64,000 nt of DNA from Astragalus membranaceus (lineage: Eukaryota; Streptophyta; Magnoliopsida; Fabales; Fabaceae): positions 152,860,736-152,924,735 of the forward strand of contig CM076854.1 of the NCBI GenBank assembly GCA_039519185.1, read 5' to 3'. This document shows positions 42,713-55,345 of this stretch, piece by piece (within the stretch, counting starts at the first letter, position 1; each line of letters begins with the position of its first letter). The position numbers and the translations under genes were made by a program. A model generated the notes under the pieces. The model did no database searches and had not been told where the DNA came from. It worked only from the letters and a program-made list of their open reading frames with translations.

Positions 42713-44570
42713 CCATCTCATGTAACATGGGCCACACAATTGTGTCTCTCTAAACAGATGAATTGTTAAATGAATCATTATGTCAAAGAAAGAAGGCGGA
42801 AAAAACATCTCAAGCTCATATAAAGTGACAGTAATTGATCTTTGCAGAGCTGGCAACTTTCCAGGGTCAATCACTATACTAAAAATCGCCTTAAAGAAGA
42901 AACAACGTTTAGTTATGGCCTGACACACTTTGTTGGGCATAATGGATCGTATACCAATGGGTAGAAAATTCTACATGAGAACATGACAATCATGAGACTT
43001 TAGAGACTTTAACTTGAGGTCTTTCATCGATACAAGGTTTGTAATGTTTGAAGAGTACCCCTCTGGAACTTTAACTCCATGAAGAAACTTACAAAAGACA
43101 GTTTTCTCCTTTCTAGATAGAGTATGAGCTGCCGGAGGTAGGTATGTACGTGTAGCCTTTTTTATCGGACCAAATTCGGGTCTCAACCCCATACTAACCA
43201 AATCCAACCTTGTGTTGATGGTATCTTTAGTCTTCCCTGGCATATTGAGTAAGGTACCAATGACACTTTCGAATACGTTTTTTTCAACATGCATAACATC
43301 AATGAAATGTCTTACGTGTAATGACTTCCAGTATGGCAACTCAAAGAAAATCGACTTTTTCTTCCATCCTCGTTTGGCAAGCTCTCCTGCAAAAGGCTTC
43401 CCAAACTTAATGTTCAAATCTTTCACCTTTTCAAATAGTTGTCCACCGGTCAAATGCTAGGGAGATTTACGAGTTTCTGAATTCCCATTGAATGCCTTTC
43501 TCCACACCCGATATTGATGAGTTGGAGGCAAAAAACTTCGATGTCCAAGATATATATTCTTCTTACCATGTTCCAAACACATCCAATCTGTATTATCTTC
43601 ACATATAAAACATGCACACTGACCTTTGTTACTGTACCCAGATAGATTGCCGTATGCTAGAAAGTCATTAATGGTGCCAAAAATCATAGCCTTCAGAATG
43701 AAACTTTCTTCTCTGAATCCATCATACACCTCTACCCCAATCTCCCACATTTGCTTCAAGTCTTCTATTAAAGGAGCCAAGTATACGTCAATATCATTTC
43801 CTGGTTATTTGGGGCCAGAAATTAACAAAGACAACATCATATACTTGCGTTTCATGCAAAGCCAAGGAGGTAAGTTATAAATCTCCAAAATCACAGGCCA
43901 TGTACTGTGGGAGATACTCTGGTACCGTGCGGGTTAAATCCATCGGCAGACAATGCAAGGCGTGGGTTTCTTGGATCATGCCCAAAATCAGGATACTCAA
44001 TATCAATCTTTTTCCACTGCGGAGAATCCGCCGGGTGTCGTAGCATGCCATCTTTAATCCTTTCATCATCATGCCAAGTCAACTGTTTTGCATCTTCCGA
44101 ACTACGATACATACTCATAAATCGAGGAATTATGGGAAAATACCACAATACCTTTTCTGGAGCAGATTCTTTCTTCTTATATCGCGATGCATTACATTTA
44201 GGGCACGACTTTAACAATGCATGTTCATTCCGAAATAAAATGCAATCATTCGGACAAGCATGTATCTTCTCATAGTTCAAACCAATGGTGCCTAACATTT
44301 GTTTTGCATCATACGCCCGAGAAGGGAGCACATTGTCTTCCGGCAACATATCTTTCAGTAGTGCGAGTAATTCCGTAAACCTCTTATCCATCCATCTGTG
44401 GCAAGTTTTCAAGTTATACAGCTTTAATCACAGCCAATACAACAACTTAAACAAAGACACTTGAACTTACTAGAAGTTCCGAAACGTCGAACAACAAAGT
44501 TCACAAAATATTCCACTCCATCGGCATATTCTTTCGATAGACGATTGACAGGCATCCACTTTCTATCCAT
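42713..44570 (-). pseudogene. CACTA TNPD-like transposase, N-terminal and catalytic part
   Basis: Exon 1 (44,570-44,471) encodes MDRKWMPVNRLSKEYADGVE (Transpos_assoc-like) with a GTAAGT donor. The next exon starts near 44,398 (MDKRFTELLALLKDMLPED) and runs through CPNDCILFRNEHALLKSCPK and SRYKKKESAPEKVLWYFPII to about 43,891. Frame slips near 43,905, then WPVILEIYNLPPWLCMKRKY ... ISGPK, a TAA, and APLIEDLKQMWEIGVEVYDG ... INDFLAYGNLSGYSNKGQ (Transposase_21). A TAG follows at about 43,457, then TGGQLFEKVKDLNIKFGKPF ... FIDVMHVEKNVFESVIGTLL. A further stop lies at about 42,971 before PNKVCQAITKRCFFFKAIF and the LTR junction at CGPCYMRW. At least one frameshift and three stops: inactive. Confidence 0.9.
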
Positions 44571-44571
44571 A

Positions 44572-45549
44572 TTAGACCGAAATTTATTATAAATTCCTGT
44601 TAAGAGAACTTAAACATATTAAAGGTGAAAAACACACAAGTTACAATTTTTTCAAACCAAGACATTCGACCTTGGATAAGGTCTTTGCTAATATGAATAC
44701 ATATGTGAACTATAACTCAAACAATCCATCAATTTCAAATACACCAATTATGAATACATATGTGAACTGCTCAAGTGTATAAACAATAACCACAACTGCT
44801 CAAGTGTATAAACAATAACCACAATAAAAGGACAAGAGAACAAGAAAAGTACCTGAAAATTAAGGGGAAGCAAAACGAACTCGAACTAGATGTAAACTGG
44901 ATCAAGAAAGAATTTGAAGCTCCGCAAAAAGAACTCGAACTAGATATAACAAAACAAATTAATCAAGAAATTTATTAAACCACTTTTATAAAACAACAAA
45001 TTTATTCCTGCTACACCAATGAAACTAGTAATAGGCTTCATAATCAAATACATATGTAGAGGGAATCACACTCCAAACGAACACAGTAATTCTGAAGCTT
45101 AAAACTACCAAGGAAAAAAATAGAAAACAAAACCAGAAATGAAATGAAAAAGAGAAGCAAACTTTGTGAAGACTATTACCAAAAAGAAGTAAATCGTGAA
45201 CTATGTCACCAGCAACCAACAATGGCAGATTTGCAGGAGGGAGGACGAAGCAGCACCGCGTCGTTCACGGAGGGGGAAGCGTCGTCGAGCTCACGAAGGA
45301 GGGAAGGCGGCTCACGGAGTCGCGAACGGAGGTAAAACTGGAAAAGACAGCTCACGGTGGGAAGAGGCCGTCAAAGGAAGAACGATGTTTGGGCGTCGTA
45401 GGCAGCCGGAGAGAGGGAGGAAGAGAGGGATACGACGCAAGAGAGAGGGAGGAAGAGAGGGATACCTCGCAAGAGAAAGAAGACTGTGTGTGAACGTTGA
45501 GAGAATGAGAGGGTTTTCGCAAATGAGAGGGAGATAGAGGAAATTAAAA
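44572..45549 (-). other. CACTA 5' leader/promoter region upstream of TNPD
   Basis: Non-coding on the minus strand. AT-rich to about 45,180, then GC-rich and purine-biased on the plus strand (45,230-45,540). Overlapping plus-strand frames there are Gly/Arg/Glu-rich low complexity and not supported as genes. Confidence 0.45.
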
Positions 45550-45724
45550 TTTTAGAGCATCAGGAGCGCTTTTTAAAAGCGCCCCTAAAGGCCCTCCGTA
45601 TTTTGGGCATCAGGGGCACTTTTTAAAAAGCGCCTCTAAAGGTCCTCCGTATTTGGGCATCAGGGGCGCTTCTTAAAAAGCGTCTCTAAAGGGTGCGCCC
45701 TTTTTTAACAATTCTGTTGTAGTA
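45550..45724. repeat. CACTA right subterminal repeats and terminus
   Basis: Three tandem units of about 60 bases: GGGCATCAGGGGC(G/A)CTT, TTTTTAAAAAGCGCC(C/T)CTAAAGG (read as TTTAAAAAGCGCC plus CTAAAGG) and TCCTCCGTATTTGG. The terminus TTCTGTTGTAGTA follows. Confidence 0.85.
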
Positions 45725-45909
45725 TAATCCAAATCCATAGAATTATTCTAACTATTCTAATTAAGTGAATGACAACGTTATTTCACTTTTTATTTTGGTG
45801 TACGGCGCAATTGTTTACACTAACCTAACTTTAGTTTATCATTATAGGAAATAGATATAGTTTTTTTGACGGGAGGAAATGGATATGACAGAAAGTCATA
45901 TGGCATTAA

Positions 45910-46117
45910 TGTTGGGGAGTCCGGTTGGGGAGGCCGGGGGCACCGCGAGCAACAACGAGCTATCTAATGAACCGGACTACTAAGAGACTTGAACGTCACA
46001 TCTCCACTCAAAACCTTAAGGCGTTAGTTATATGGGTCCCCTCTCTTATACGTTATTCATATAGCTCATTCATAGCCAATGTGGGACTTATAACCACTTA
46101 CACTTGAATTTCCAACA
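45910..46117 (-). mobile_element. Short (208-bp) solo LTR, TGTTGG...CCAACA
   Basis: Ends TGTTGGGGAGTCC and GAATTTCCAACA, flanked by ATTAA (45,905-45,909) and ATTGA (46,118-46,122), a 5-bp TSD with one mismatch. On the minus strand it starts TGTTGGAAATTCAAGTGTAA and contains GTCCCACATTGGCTA and TGTGACGTTCAAGTCTCTTA, both shared with the pair at 47,063-47,442. Confidence 0.75.
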
Positions 46118-46122
46118 ATTGA

Positions 46123-47062
46123 TATTAGTAAGTCTTATGTCATTAATATTAATATTAGTAAGGCAAATTGCTTTGCGACATTGGTCTTTTAACTTTTAAA
46201 ATTAAAACAATGTTTGACGTGTTCCTGCTTTGCATACATGGCAGTTTACTTTTACTTGGATTTTCGTCAATACTTATGCGATCTCTTAAGTTTGTTTCGG
46301 GTTTCAAGTTAGTTCTTTATTTTTCTTTATCTTCTCGTCAATCTTTTCTTGACCTTTTGTGTGTGTAGGCTGCTGACATTAATTGTGGCTGCAAGTTTTT
46401 TGTTTGACACTCATATTATGTTGTTAAGCTGTTGAATTGGGGTAGAAATTGTCTAATTTTAGAGCAGAAACTTCCCCTAACTTTAAGTCTAACTCTCTCC
46501 TTCAACTTATTTTCTCTCATCATATTTCCCTCTATTTTTCATCTTTCTCTCTCAACAAAAAATCTTAAAGTTACCAAAGTTAGGAAAAGCTAAAATTAGA
46601 CAATTCATTTTCGATGAATTGTGACCCTTTTAAATTTTTAACCTGAAACACACTTGTAGAAATGCGCTCTCAATATATTGCTTGGAGATTATAAGGTTAA
46701 AGTTTGTTTAAGTTTCTCAAACTTTTTGTCTGGTACACAATTTGGTAAACAATGGACAACACAAGCAAAAAATATAAAATTTACAATAACTTCTTTTCTA
46801 ATGTTTCTAATGATTTTATATAAGATATTAAAAATATAATTAAAAAATTATAAAGAAAAATGTGCGACGGAGAAGATATAAGAAAGAGATGAGGGATAGA
46901 GGTCTTGAGATGAAAAGATATATAAGAGAGATGAGAGGAGAGAGGTAGAAAGAGAGCAAGAAACAGATAGAAGATATAAGAGAGATGAGAGGGGAGAGGT
47001 AAAGAGAGTGAGAGAGAAAGGAGAGAGAAGAATGAGATAGGCAGAGAGTTGTGTTACCTTGT
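46123..47062. other. Intergenic DNA with GA-rich low-complexity block
   Basis: 46,860-47,050 consists of diverged AGAGATGAGAGG / AGATATAAGAGAG repeats. Nothing else recognisable; short frames at 46,168-46,368 and in the GA block are not supported. Confidence 0.5.
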
Positions 47063-47442
47063 TGTTGGGAATTCAAGTGTGAGTGGTTAGTGCCACATTG
47101 GCTAGGAATGAGCTACATGAAGGATATATAAGAGAGTGGATCCATATACCTTATTGCCTTTTTAGGTTTTGGGTGAAGATATTACGTCCAAGTCTCTTGG
47201 TGGTCCGGTTCATTGACTAGTGATCGTTGTTACTCCCGGTGCTCCCCCGGTTTGGACCAAAGGCTAGCGATGTGGGTGACTCACACTTGAGGGGGAGAAT
47301 GTTGGGAATTCAAGTGTGAGTGGTTAGTCCCACATTGACTAGGAATGAACTAAATGAATGATATATATAAGAGAGGAAATCCATATACTTAATTCCTTAA
47401 GATTTTGGGTGGAGATGTGACGTCTAAATCTCTTAGTGGTCA
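47063..47442 (+). mobile_element. Degenerate short LTR element: two LTR copies with residual PPT
   Basis: First copy starts TGTTGGGAATTCAAGTGTGA at 47,063; second starts identically at 47,300, right after the polypurine tract TTGAGGGGGAGAA. The interval is only 237 bases, so nearly all internal sequence is gone. The second copy is lost after GTGGTC at about 47,441. Same family as 45,910-46,117 in opposite orientation. Confidence 0.7.
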
Positions 47443-47824
47443 ATACAACTGAAGTTGTCCAAGAGAATCTCTTACTTTTTAACAAATCAAACACGCCCTA
47501 AATATCAATGATCCATCCAATTGTATAAAGAGATGAAATAACAAACTAAGAAGAGAAGGCGGTTTTGACTTTTGAGCTAGACTAGTTGAGGACAGGTTTA
47601 GAAATGGCAATGGGCGGGGCGGGGGGTACACTACAAAAAAGGCCTTATTAGCGACGGAACCAAAATCCGTCGCTAATGTTTAAGTAGCGAGGGATTTTAT
47701 CGAGGGAACCAAAATCCGTCGCTAATAATGACGAAGGCGCGCTTTTTTTAACAAAAAAATTAAATTCCGTCGCTAAATTTAAAATCCGTCGCAAAAAATC
47801 TGTCGCTAATGGTGACGTGATCGT

Positions 47825-50800
47825 TGTCATACCCTAATTTTGTCCGCCCAAGTCAAAACTTTTTTTTCAAACAAAAAGGGAAACAATAAAGGTAATTCAT
47901 AGTTTGTGTAGGTTAATGGACTTTCGCATTTATGTGTATTTGTCCCCTATCTCGCATTTTTATTTGAATTACGCGCACGCGCCAGTCGTAACTGCGTGAA
48001 CTTCCATTTTTCCCTTGCCATTTGGCATGCATTTTAATCTTCAAAAAGGCCATTTATTGATCGTTATTAATTTTTGGCACCCAAAAGAAAGAAAAAAAAA
48101 CATTTTTATTAATTTTTGAGAATTTTAGAGAATAAAATAGTGCATGTTTCAATATCTGTGGGCATTCAAATGAGAGCAAGTTAATTATTTTTGAACTAAA
48201 CCAAGTCAAGGATGAAAAATACAATTTATTCTATCAAGGATAATTTTCGTATAATTTTTTGGAAGAAAATCCTAGTTCAAAATAATTGAAAGGCATTTTT
48301 CCCATTTTTATTGCACAAGAAAGCTGAAAAAGGACCATTAAATATTCCCCGATTATTAAATGACAACTTTTATTGTCATAAATAATTAGAGGGATATTTT
48401 TATGGTGCCCAAAAATATGTGACACATTTTCAATAGGTGCACTATTATTTGCATGCCCAAAAATTCAAAATTCAAATAGAAAGTACAATGTGTCCTCAAT
48501 AAGACAAAAGACCAAAAAGGAGAAGCAATTTTCCCTCCCCATTTTTGTTGTCATACGAATTCCCCCTCTCTCTCTCTCCACAATTTCTTCCACACTTTTC
48601 TATTGTACAATTATTCCTTAAGAATATTCTTGTACTATCCTTAATCCTACCCATTTTATACACATCCCTAATTCCCACACACTCTCATGTAGATTCATAC
48701 CCCTTTTTGTAAATGACACCATCCTCTCACACTCACTCCTTCATAAGAAATTGCAAACTTACTTAAAATAGAACATCTCATTCCTATTCTACCCTTAACC
48801 CTAATTTCACCCAAGACCATATATGAGCCTACTCTCCCAAAATACAAGAGAAAATTCATTTTCTGCACAAAAACCTCTACCTCCTCCTCCTCTCCTTAGC
48901 GCATACCTCCTCCTCTCCCTCACCTCATCTTTTTCAATTTCTTCACTCAATCATCCATTAAAACACCTTTCCTACACAATTTCACTTCTTTTCTTGGCCC
49001 TACTTAAGGTAAAGATTTCCCATCGAGAACAGGATTGGCAATGGCTAGTGAAGAGCTGAAGAAAAGCTATTCTTTCTTATTAGAGCTTACTAGGATTCTT
49101 GGTATCCCGAATGCAAGAAAGGCTTTCTAGGAATGTCGCGAATGACAACTGATGATAAGACTTTATGGCTGTCAGCCGCAACTAACTAGAGATAGGGGAG
49201 GCTGATTATCTGTGTGACATCGATTCGGTGGTTAGAGAGGTTATATCAGGGCCCTGATAATCATCACCGGGCGTCTGACACCAGAGCGATCACGGCATTT
49301 ACTCGGGTTTAGCCTAGACGGCTCCAGAGAGAAGAATATCCCCTGCAGCGGAGCGTTGCTTTGTTTGCTCGGGCTGTTCCGGTGAGGAAGTTAAATCTTC
49401 CATCCTTCTTGCATTCTTCTCAAAGATTCACCTTCAAATTCAAGGATCAAGTTCAAAGTTGAAGATTGAAAAGTAGATTAAAGGGGTTTTGCATTCATTC
49501 ATCTCATTTCCTTCCTTATTCTAGCTTGGAGTTGAGGTATACTTTAAAACCTAGCATCATCTTCCAATTTTAGCATCAAAGATGTAAATCATCACTTTAT
49601 TTTGGCATCCCATTGCATTTTAATGTCATAATGTTAGCATGGTTATTGTTGTTGAGTGAGATGTATTTCAAGTATCTTGACAAACACTTTGGGAGGTTTG
49701 GGTGCTTGGAATGCTTCTCTCCTTTAGAATAAATTGTGTGTTGTTGTTATTTCACTCATTTCTTGTTGTTTTCATGAATAAAATGATGATTTGAAGCTTA
49801 TTTCATTTCGCATATTAGAGGAAAATTAGGGTTTGTGTGATTGTTATGCATTTCTTTGCTTGATCATGTGAATCCTTGCCAAAAGTTTAATCTATGTTGT
49901 TCTCTTGCATTATCTTGTGTTTCCATGAATAAAATGAGATTTAGGGTTTATGTTAGTTTCGCATGTTTCAAAGAAATTAGGGTTTATGAGATTTTTGATG
50001 AGTTGGTTGTCTAATCATGCAATTACTTGGAATTGAACCTTTATTATGATGTTTGTTTGCTTAAAACTTGTTGTTCTCTTGAATTTGCTTGCAAATCATG
50101 CCCTATGTTGATGATTGGCAAGAGGACTCTCACTTGTGCTTTGATGCACACTTTAAGTGTTGAGGATTGCCTAAGAGGATTCAATTTCTTTTGTGATTCC
50201 TAGTGAACAAGAATGCAAATTTAGGTTTCCTTTCCTTACCAATTGCTTTGATTACCAAAAACAACTTATAAATCATTTTGAAATGCTCTTGGTCTTGCAA
50301 ATAAGTAATTGTTTTGAAACAATTTTTGGTTTTGTGTTGATGATTTGGTAAGAGGATTTGACACCTATGCACTTGTGCATATCCCAAGTGTCAAAGATTA
50401 CCTAAAGGGATTCAACACCCTAATTGCCTAAACTTGTCAATTTAGTCTTAAGACTTGCCTATGATCTTGCATGAGGCAAATGCCCCTTTTAATTTATTCC
50501 TTCCATGTGGTTGATTGAAGAAATGTATTAGACATTGATGACATCAAAAGGATACCACATGGGTGCTTATGTCTAATGTTGATGTGAAATCCTTAGGGTT
50601 TTGCAAGTGATTCATTAGAAGTTTGATATCACTTGTGCTTTGAAATGCCTTTGCCTATTCACATATTGTGTCATAAATGCCTAGTTAGGTTCATCCCATT
50701 GCCTAGCATCTTCAATAAGATGTGCAACTTAGGTTCATTTTCTTGCCTATTCATGCATTTTTGCCAAAATGTTCAACTTGGGTTCATTCCTTGCCTATCT

Positions 50801-51697
50801 ACGTATCGTGTCATAATGTGTGTAGTCTAGGTCCACTTTCAATCAAAAGCTTTTTCAAGCATCAAAATCATTCCCTAAACAAGAATCAATCCAATTGCGA
50901 AAACTCTTCAAAATCAAACTTTGTTAGTAGTCTTGCGAAGCCTTTGCTTGCATGATTATTAACAATGAGGTACTAGTGGCGATCACTTGGAGCCTTAGCT
51001 CAATTGATCATCATAAATGCCTAATTTTCCTAAAGATTTTCACTAAATCAAAAACTTTGTTAGTAGTCTTGCGAAGCCTTTGCTTGCATGATTATTAACA
51101 ATGGAGTGCTAATTGAGCTTTCATGATGATCAATTTTCACAACTAAACAAAGTAAAAAAAACAAAAACCTTTTTCTAGACAACCCATAATTACGTAGCTT
51201 TGAATTCTCCATCGCACCGGGAGATACGTAGGAGCGGATACTCTCCGTCAAGCACAACAAACCCAAAACATTTTTCCTTTCAAAAACCAAACACTTTTCC
51301 AAAATAAAACATTTTTCAAAAACAAGTACTACGTTGCTTTGAATTCTCCATCGCACCGGGAGATACGTAGGAGCGGATACTCTCCGTCAAGCGCGAAAAC
51401 TAAAGATTTTTCATTAAGTCATTCATCAATAAAAGAGGTAAAAACAAAGCATTTTTCCTAATCAACTTTGCAAATCACATATTTAATTAAGGTAACCATT
51501 CTTTGAAGGGACGTTATGGGGTGCTAATACCTTCCCCATACGTAATTAAACCCCCGAACCCAAATCTAATGGTTCCAAAGACCATTGCTTTCCAAAAAAG
51601 GTTTTTTCGATGTTTTACCTTTAAAAAATATTGGTGGCGACTCTAAAATCCCGTTGTGCGAAGAAAAATCCCTCCAAGGATTTTTCGGGGTGCGACA
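47825..51697 (+). repeat. Ogre-type LTR (3873 bp) inside CACTA
   Basis: Starts TGTCATACCCTAATTTTGTC and ends TTTCGGGGTGCGACA, with a PBS (TGGCGACTCCACTGGGGAT) three bases later. GATACGTAGGAGCGGATA with its flanking CACCGGGA occurs twice (51,220 and 51,360). The GGGGTGCTAATACCTTCCCC block lies at 51,519. A 137-bp direct repeat carries TTGTTAGTAGTCTTGCGAAG at 50,921 and 51,058. 49,025-49,385 is compositionally foreign. No long coding frame. Confidence 0.88.
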
Positions 51698-52200
51698 GCT
51701 GGCGACTCCACTGGGGATTCTTTTTCTTAAGTGGGTCAAGCCGATTAATTGAATGTGTGATTTGCTTTGCTGATTTAACATGCTTTGTTTTACCTCCCTT
51801 CTTCCTACTTTTGTTCTATTTTCCATGCCATTTGTTTGCTAGATTTTAGAACATTCCTTCTTCTTCTCCTTTCTCTCATGTCTACTTGATTGCATCTTAG
51901 CAATTCCATTGCATTCTCACATTATCATGTTGCATTCATGTGTATTTATCCATTCTTCTTCTATGTTCGCTTCTTGCTTAAAGTGGTAGATAGTCTCTCC
52001 TCTTATTCTCTTTGCTTATATGCTTCTTTCTTTCATGCATTCCCCCAATCTTATCATGTTCCCTCTTCTTTGCTCCCTTTCTTAATTTGAGGTAAGTTCA
52101 TGCATATTCCCCAATTCTATTATGTCCCCTCTTCTCGGCTCCTTTTCTTTGAGGTAAGCAATGCGTGTAATTATTGTTGACTTCTTAGGATGGGAAAGGT
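51698..52200 (+). other. Ogre PBS and leader remnant
   Basis: PBS at 51,700-51,718, then about 480 bases of CT-rich leader with TGCATTCCCC / CCCCTCTTCTCGGCTCC-type direct repeats. It passes back into CACTA sequence at about 52,200. Gag, pol and the 3' LTR are missing, so a deletion removed the rest of the retroelement but left the CACTA right arm. Confidence 0.65.
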
Positions 52201-52451
52201 ACAAGGATTATAATATACTTTAATGACGAATGCGCGCTTTTTTTTAACAAAAAAACAAGGATTACGAGGTAATTAGCGACGAAATTTCCCTCGCTAAATT
52301 TCATCGCTAACTTCCGTCGCTAACCATTAGCGAGGCCATTTTTAGCGAGGGATTTGTTCTGTCGCTAATTCTCTCGCTAAGGCACATTAGCGACGGATTT
52401 TTAGTCGCGACAGAAAAATCTGTCGCCTATACTGCTTTTTTTGTAGTGGTA

Positions 52452-53889
52452 CTCCTCCGCTCCCCGTCCCCCGCCACCCAAATGTCCCTCGTCCCCGTCC
52501 CCGATCCCCGCCATGGGGAGTTTTACTCCCCCATCCCCGTCCCTGGGATCCCCATGGGGGCCCATAAAACTACAAAAATAGGCACACAAAAAATGCAAAA
52601 TTACAATAATAAAGTTAACTATATGATGAAATCTGTACCTGATATGCCAAGAAATTTGAAGTCCACAACTCAGATATGATGAAATCTGTCACAGGTTGTG
52701 GTTCACAAATAATGTACATTGCACTTTTGCAGGTATCATGTGACTGCATATTGTCATCCATTAAGGACCGTAGTTTTTCTGAGACAGCATCTCATGGTAT
52801 TTTTTGTATACGTGATGGAACATGTAAAACCAGTCTTGGGAAGGTTAAAGAGAAAAGTGTATGAGCAAAAGGTTTTTATCCTTTAGACAAAATGATCAAA
52901 CTCATTCAATAACATCACGAAATTTGACATTTCACTCACAAAAAATACCATATTTCTCTTGAGATAATTGAAATCAAAATAAAAAAGTTAAATAATAATT
53001 GCATTGAATCTCTCTAACGGACTCAATAAATATAAAAATATACTTTAAAAAGTTTGGTGAATCGTACATTTGGGTTTTTTAAAATTACAATTGTTTTGCA
53101 ACAAAAATAAAAGACCAAAAATACCAAAGATTAAGAACTAATGGAGTAATTATCTTTTTAAATTTTAAATTAAAAAAGATATGCAATTCAATTCTTACAT
53201 ATGTAGCCTGATGCACGTTAAAAAAATTAAAACTTTTTGTATACATCATAAATTTATGAATGTTTTATAATTGAAAGTTTAAGAACCAAAATCACAAACT
53301 ATTTAAAAGTTTAGAGACTAAATAAATAAAGATGACCTAATTGCAAATTTTAAAAAAAAACTAGGCTCCTTGTCAAAAAAAAATTCAAGAATTAGTACGA
53401 ATATTCAACAATATTAGATTGATTGTTGTATTCAATTAAATCAATATACGAACTATTATTGACGGAATGTCCACTTAGTTGCCAATTTTTTTGCTATTAT
53501 AAATCTTAAGTTTACTTTGTGATAGATATTATAAATCATAAGTTACTAACTATTCGTTTTATCATAAAAATTATATATAAACATTAGTCAAAAAATAGAA
53601 TTATATAGGGGTAAACTAAAACTCATTGCAATTTAAAATTAAAATTGTAAATATATATTGCTACTAATTTAACATATACATACAGACAATGAAATATATA
53701 AAAAAGTTAACTGGAAAATATATAAAATTTTAACGATAAATTAAAAGATACTAAATATTTTTTTACTCTTCAGTTGTCTAAATTTGTTATTGCATAAAAA
53801 TATGATTGATTTCAAGTACTTTGTTATTTTTTTAAGATAAAATTTATTTAAATATAAAGGGATAAGATATATTGATATTTATTTTTCAT
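52452..53889. other. AT-rich intergenic DNA, no gene seen
   Basis: Starts with a C-rich stretch (CCCCGTCCCCGATCCCCGCC) that mirrors the GGGCGGGGCGGGG just left of the CACTA insertion, so the CACTA element entered a GC-rich simple-sequence site. From 52,900 the DNA is very AT-rich with no supported frame. Confidence 0.45.
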
Positions 53890-54540
53890 TTTTTGAAAGC
53901 AAATGACTTAAAGCCCCCCAAACGACTAAAACCTAAATTAGGCGGAAATTCATCTCTTATCAGCATTCACAAGGCTGTTAATTAAGAAAGGGAGCAACAT
54001 CATCAAAAATACAAAGGACAGTGTCATTTTTAAGGTTATCCTTTGCTAGCCAGCCTCTCTCAAGACGTGCTTCCAACAAGTCTTGTCTTGAGTAGTCACG
54101 ATACTTTCAATCCCTTTAATTAACTAATCCAAAGGGTAAAAAGTCAGAAGTATCAGTTGAAAGCAGCTCAATAGCCACAGAGCTATCTGATTCCACCACA
54201 CATTTGTTTTGTATCCACGACCCCTAGTTATCACTACTAGAAAAAGACGAAATAGCGACGACATTTTAGAGACGGAGATTGGCAAAATCCATCTCTAAGC
54301 GTTAGCGACGCCAAATTTGGAGACCGTTTTTATTTTTTTCGTCTCTAATTTCCATCGTTGATTATTTCATCTTTACTAGTAGTGGCACAAACCCCCCATG
54401 ATAAATAAACCCCAACTGATCTGACTCTGAAATTGAGTAGCGATCCAACTTATGCGTGAAAGCACCCCAAATTTGACAGAGCCATAACAACTCGGGGAAA
54501 GTACTTCAGGTTCTTGAACAACCATCGCTGCCATTGATCG
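53890..54540 (-). pseudogene. RNase H-like (RVT_3) retroelement remnant
   Basis: Minus-strand reading right of the MITE at 54,232-54,384 gives VVESDSSVAIELLSTDTSDF, and later ARLERGWLAKDN and NDTVLCIFDDVAPFL. Both are phrases of the RNase H-like domain found in plant LINE-related proteins (acidic ESDS motif). A tail ends VLVVWGALSHLLS. Stops and missing strand 1-3 residues show it is dead. Sequence between 54,385 and 54,540 may be its upstream part. Confidence 0.5.
54232..54384. mobile_element. 153-bp CACTA-like MITE
   Basis: Starts CACTACTAGAAAAAGACG and ends ATCTTTACTAGTAGTG (matching inverted termini). Interior words TAGCGACG and GAGACGGAG / CGTCTCTAA resemble subterminal CACTA repeats. 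The adjoining triplets are TAT and GCA, so no TSD is visible; perhaps mutated. Confidence 0.7.
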
Positions 54541-54561
54541 TAACGAGGGATTCACTAATAT

Positions 54562-55327
54562 TGTTATTTTACTAATTCTGAGTTGGTATGACAGAAAACC
54601 CTAAATGCTTAGACTTTAATTTTTTTGAAATAAAAGTACCTGTTGTAAAATTAGGGTTTAGAAAGAATTAGGTCAATATGACCGTTGAAAAGAAGTAGCA
54701 GAAGATAAGCTGGAAATCAGTTACAAGCTGTTATAGTGGTTAAGGGTTTGTTGAGAGAAACTCAACAAACTTTTAAAAATCCTATATATAGATACTGTAA
54801 AGCATATACAATATGAATGAAAAAATAACACTGTGAATACAGAAGTGTAAAATTAGAAAAGGAAAATACAATACAACGTTTTGTTCCCTTGCATCCTCGT
54901 TTCTTTTCATCAGCGTTCTTCGTTCATTCTTTCTCATCATCGTTCCTTCTGGGTTTCACATCGAACATCATCGTCTTCTCACCATCTTCGTTCTCTCAGT
55001 TGCTGTGTTTTAACCTGCATGAGCAAAGGTCTGCAACCTGCAATTAAAGAAATAGAAGCTTAATCTTGCAATTTTATAGAGAGAAGCCAGAGAGAAAAAG
55101 AAGAGAACGAAGAGTAAAGAGAGAAAGAAGAATTACATCTGATTCAAATTGAAGGCTAGGGTTACACTTAACCCTTCTCTGCGTATTAAAGTTGGACCAG
55201 GTCAATGCCCAATTAGCAGTAACTGCACAGTACCTGCCAAAGAAACAATTGGGTCAGTTTTGCTTTTTAACATTCTAGGCCCTGTTTTTGCTATTAACAC
55301 CACCACAATTCATATAATACACTAACA
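54562..55327 (+). repeat. Copia 5' LTR (766 bp)
   Basis: Begins TGTTATTTTACTAATTCTGA and ends ATAATACACTAACA. TATA box CCTATATATAGATA at 54,781-54,794 with a leader-like CT-rich region after it; TGAAAAAATAACA may be part of the poly-A signal. Confidence 0.92.
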
Positions 55328-55330
55328 AAT

Positions 55331-55345
55331 TGGTATCTTAGAGCA
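55331..55345 (+). other. Copia primer binding site
   Basis: TGGTATCTTAGAGCA, three bases after the LTR end, resembles the initiator tRNA-Met PBS TGGTATCAGAGC of copia elements with two changed bases. Confidence 0.8.

Larger units (their letters stand above)
47629..52448. mobile_element. CACTA element with nested Ogre-type LTR (TSD GTA)
   Basis: Starts CACTACAAAAAAGGCC and ends GCTTTTTTTGTAGTG; GTA flanks both ends (47,626-47,628 and 52,449-52,451). Subterminal repeats AATCCGTCGCTAAT and TTAGCGACGGATTTT occupy both arms (47,645-47,815 and 52,270-52,410). Without the nested retroelement only about 450 bases remain, so this is a MITE-sized non-autonomous element. Confidence 0.92.

Noticed and set aside
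45144..45537. Three overlapping plus-strand frames, Gly/Arg/Glu-rich
   Set aside because: Low-complexity purine-rich leader of the CACTA transposase read antisense; no homology recognisable.
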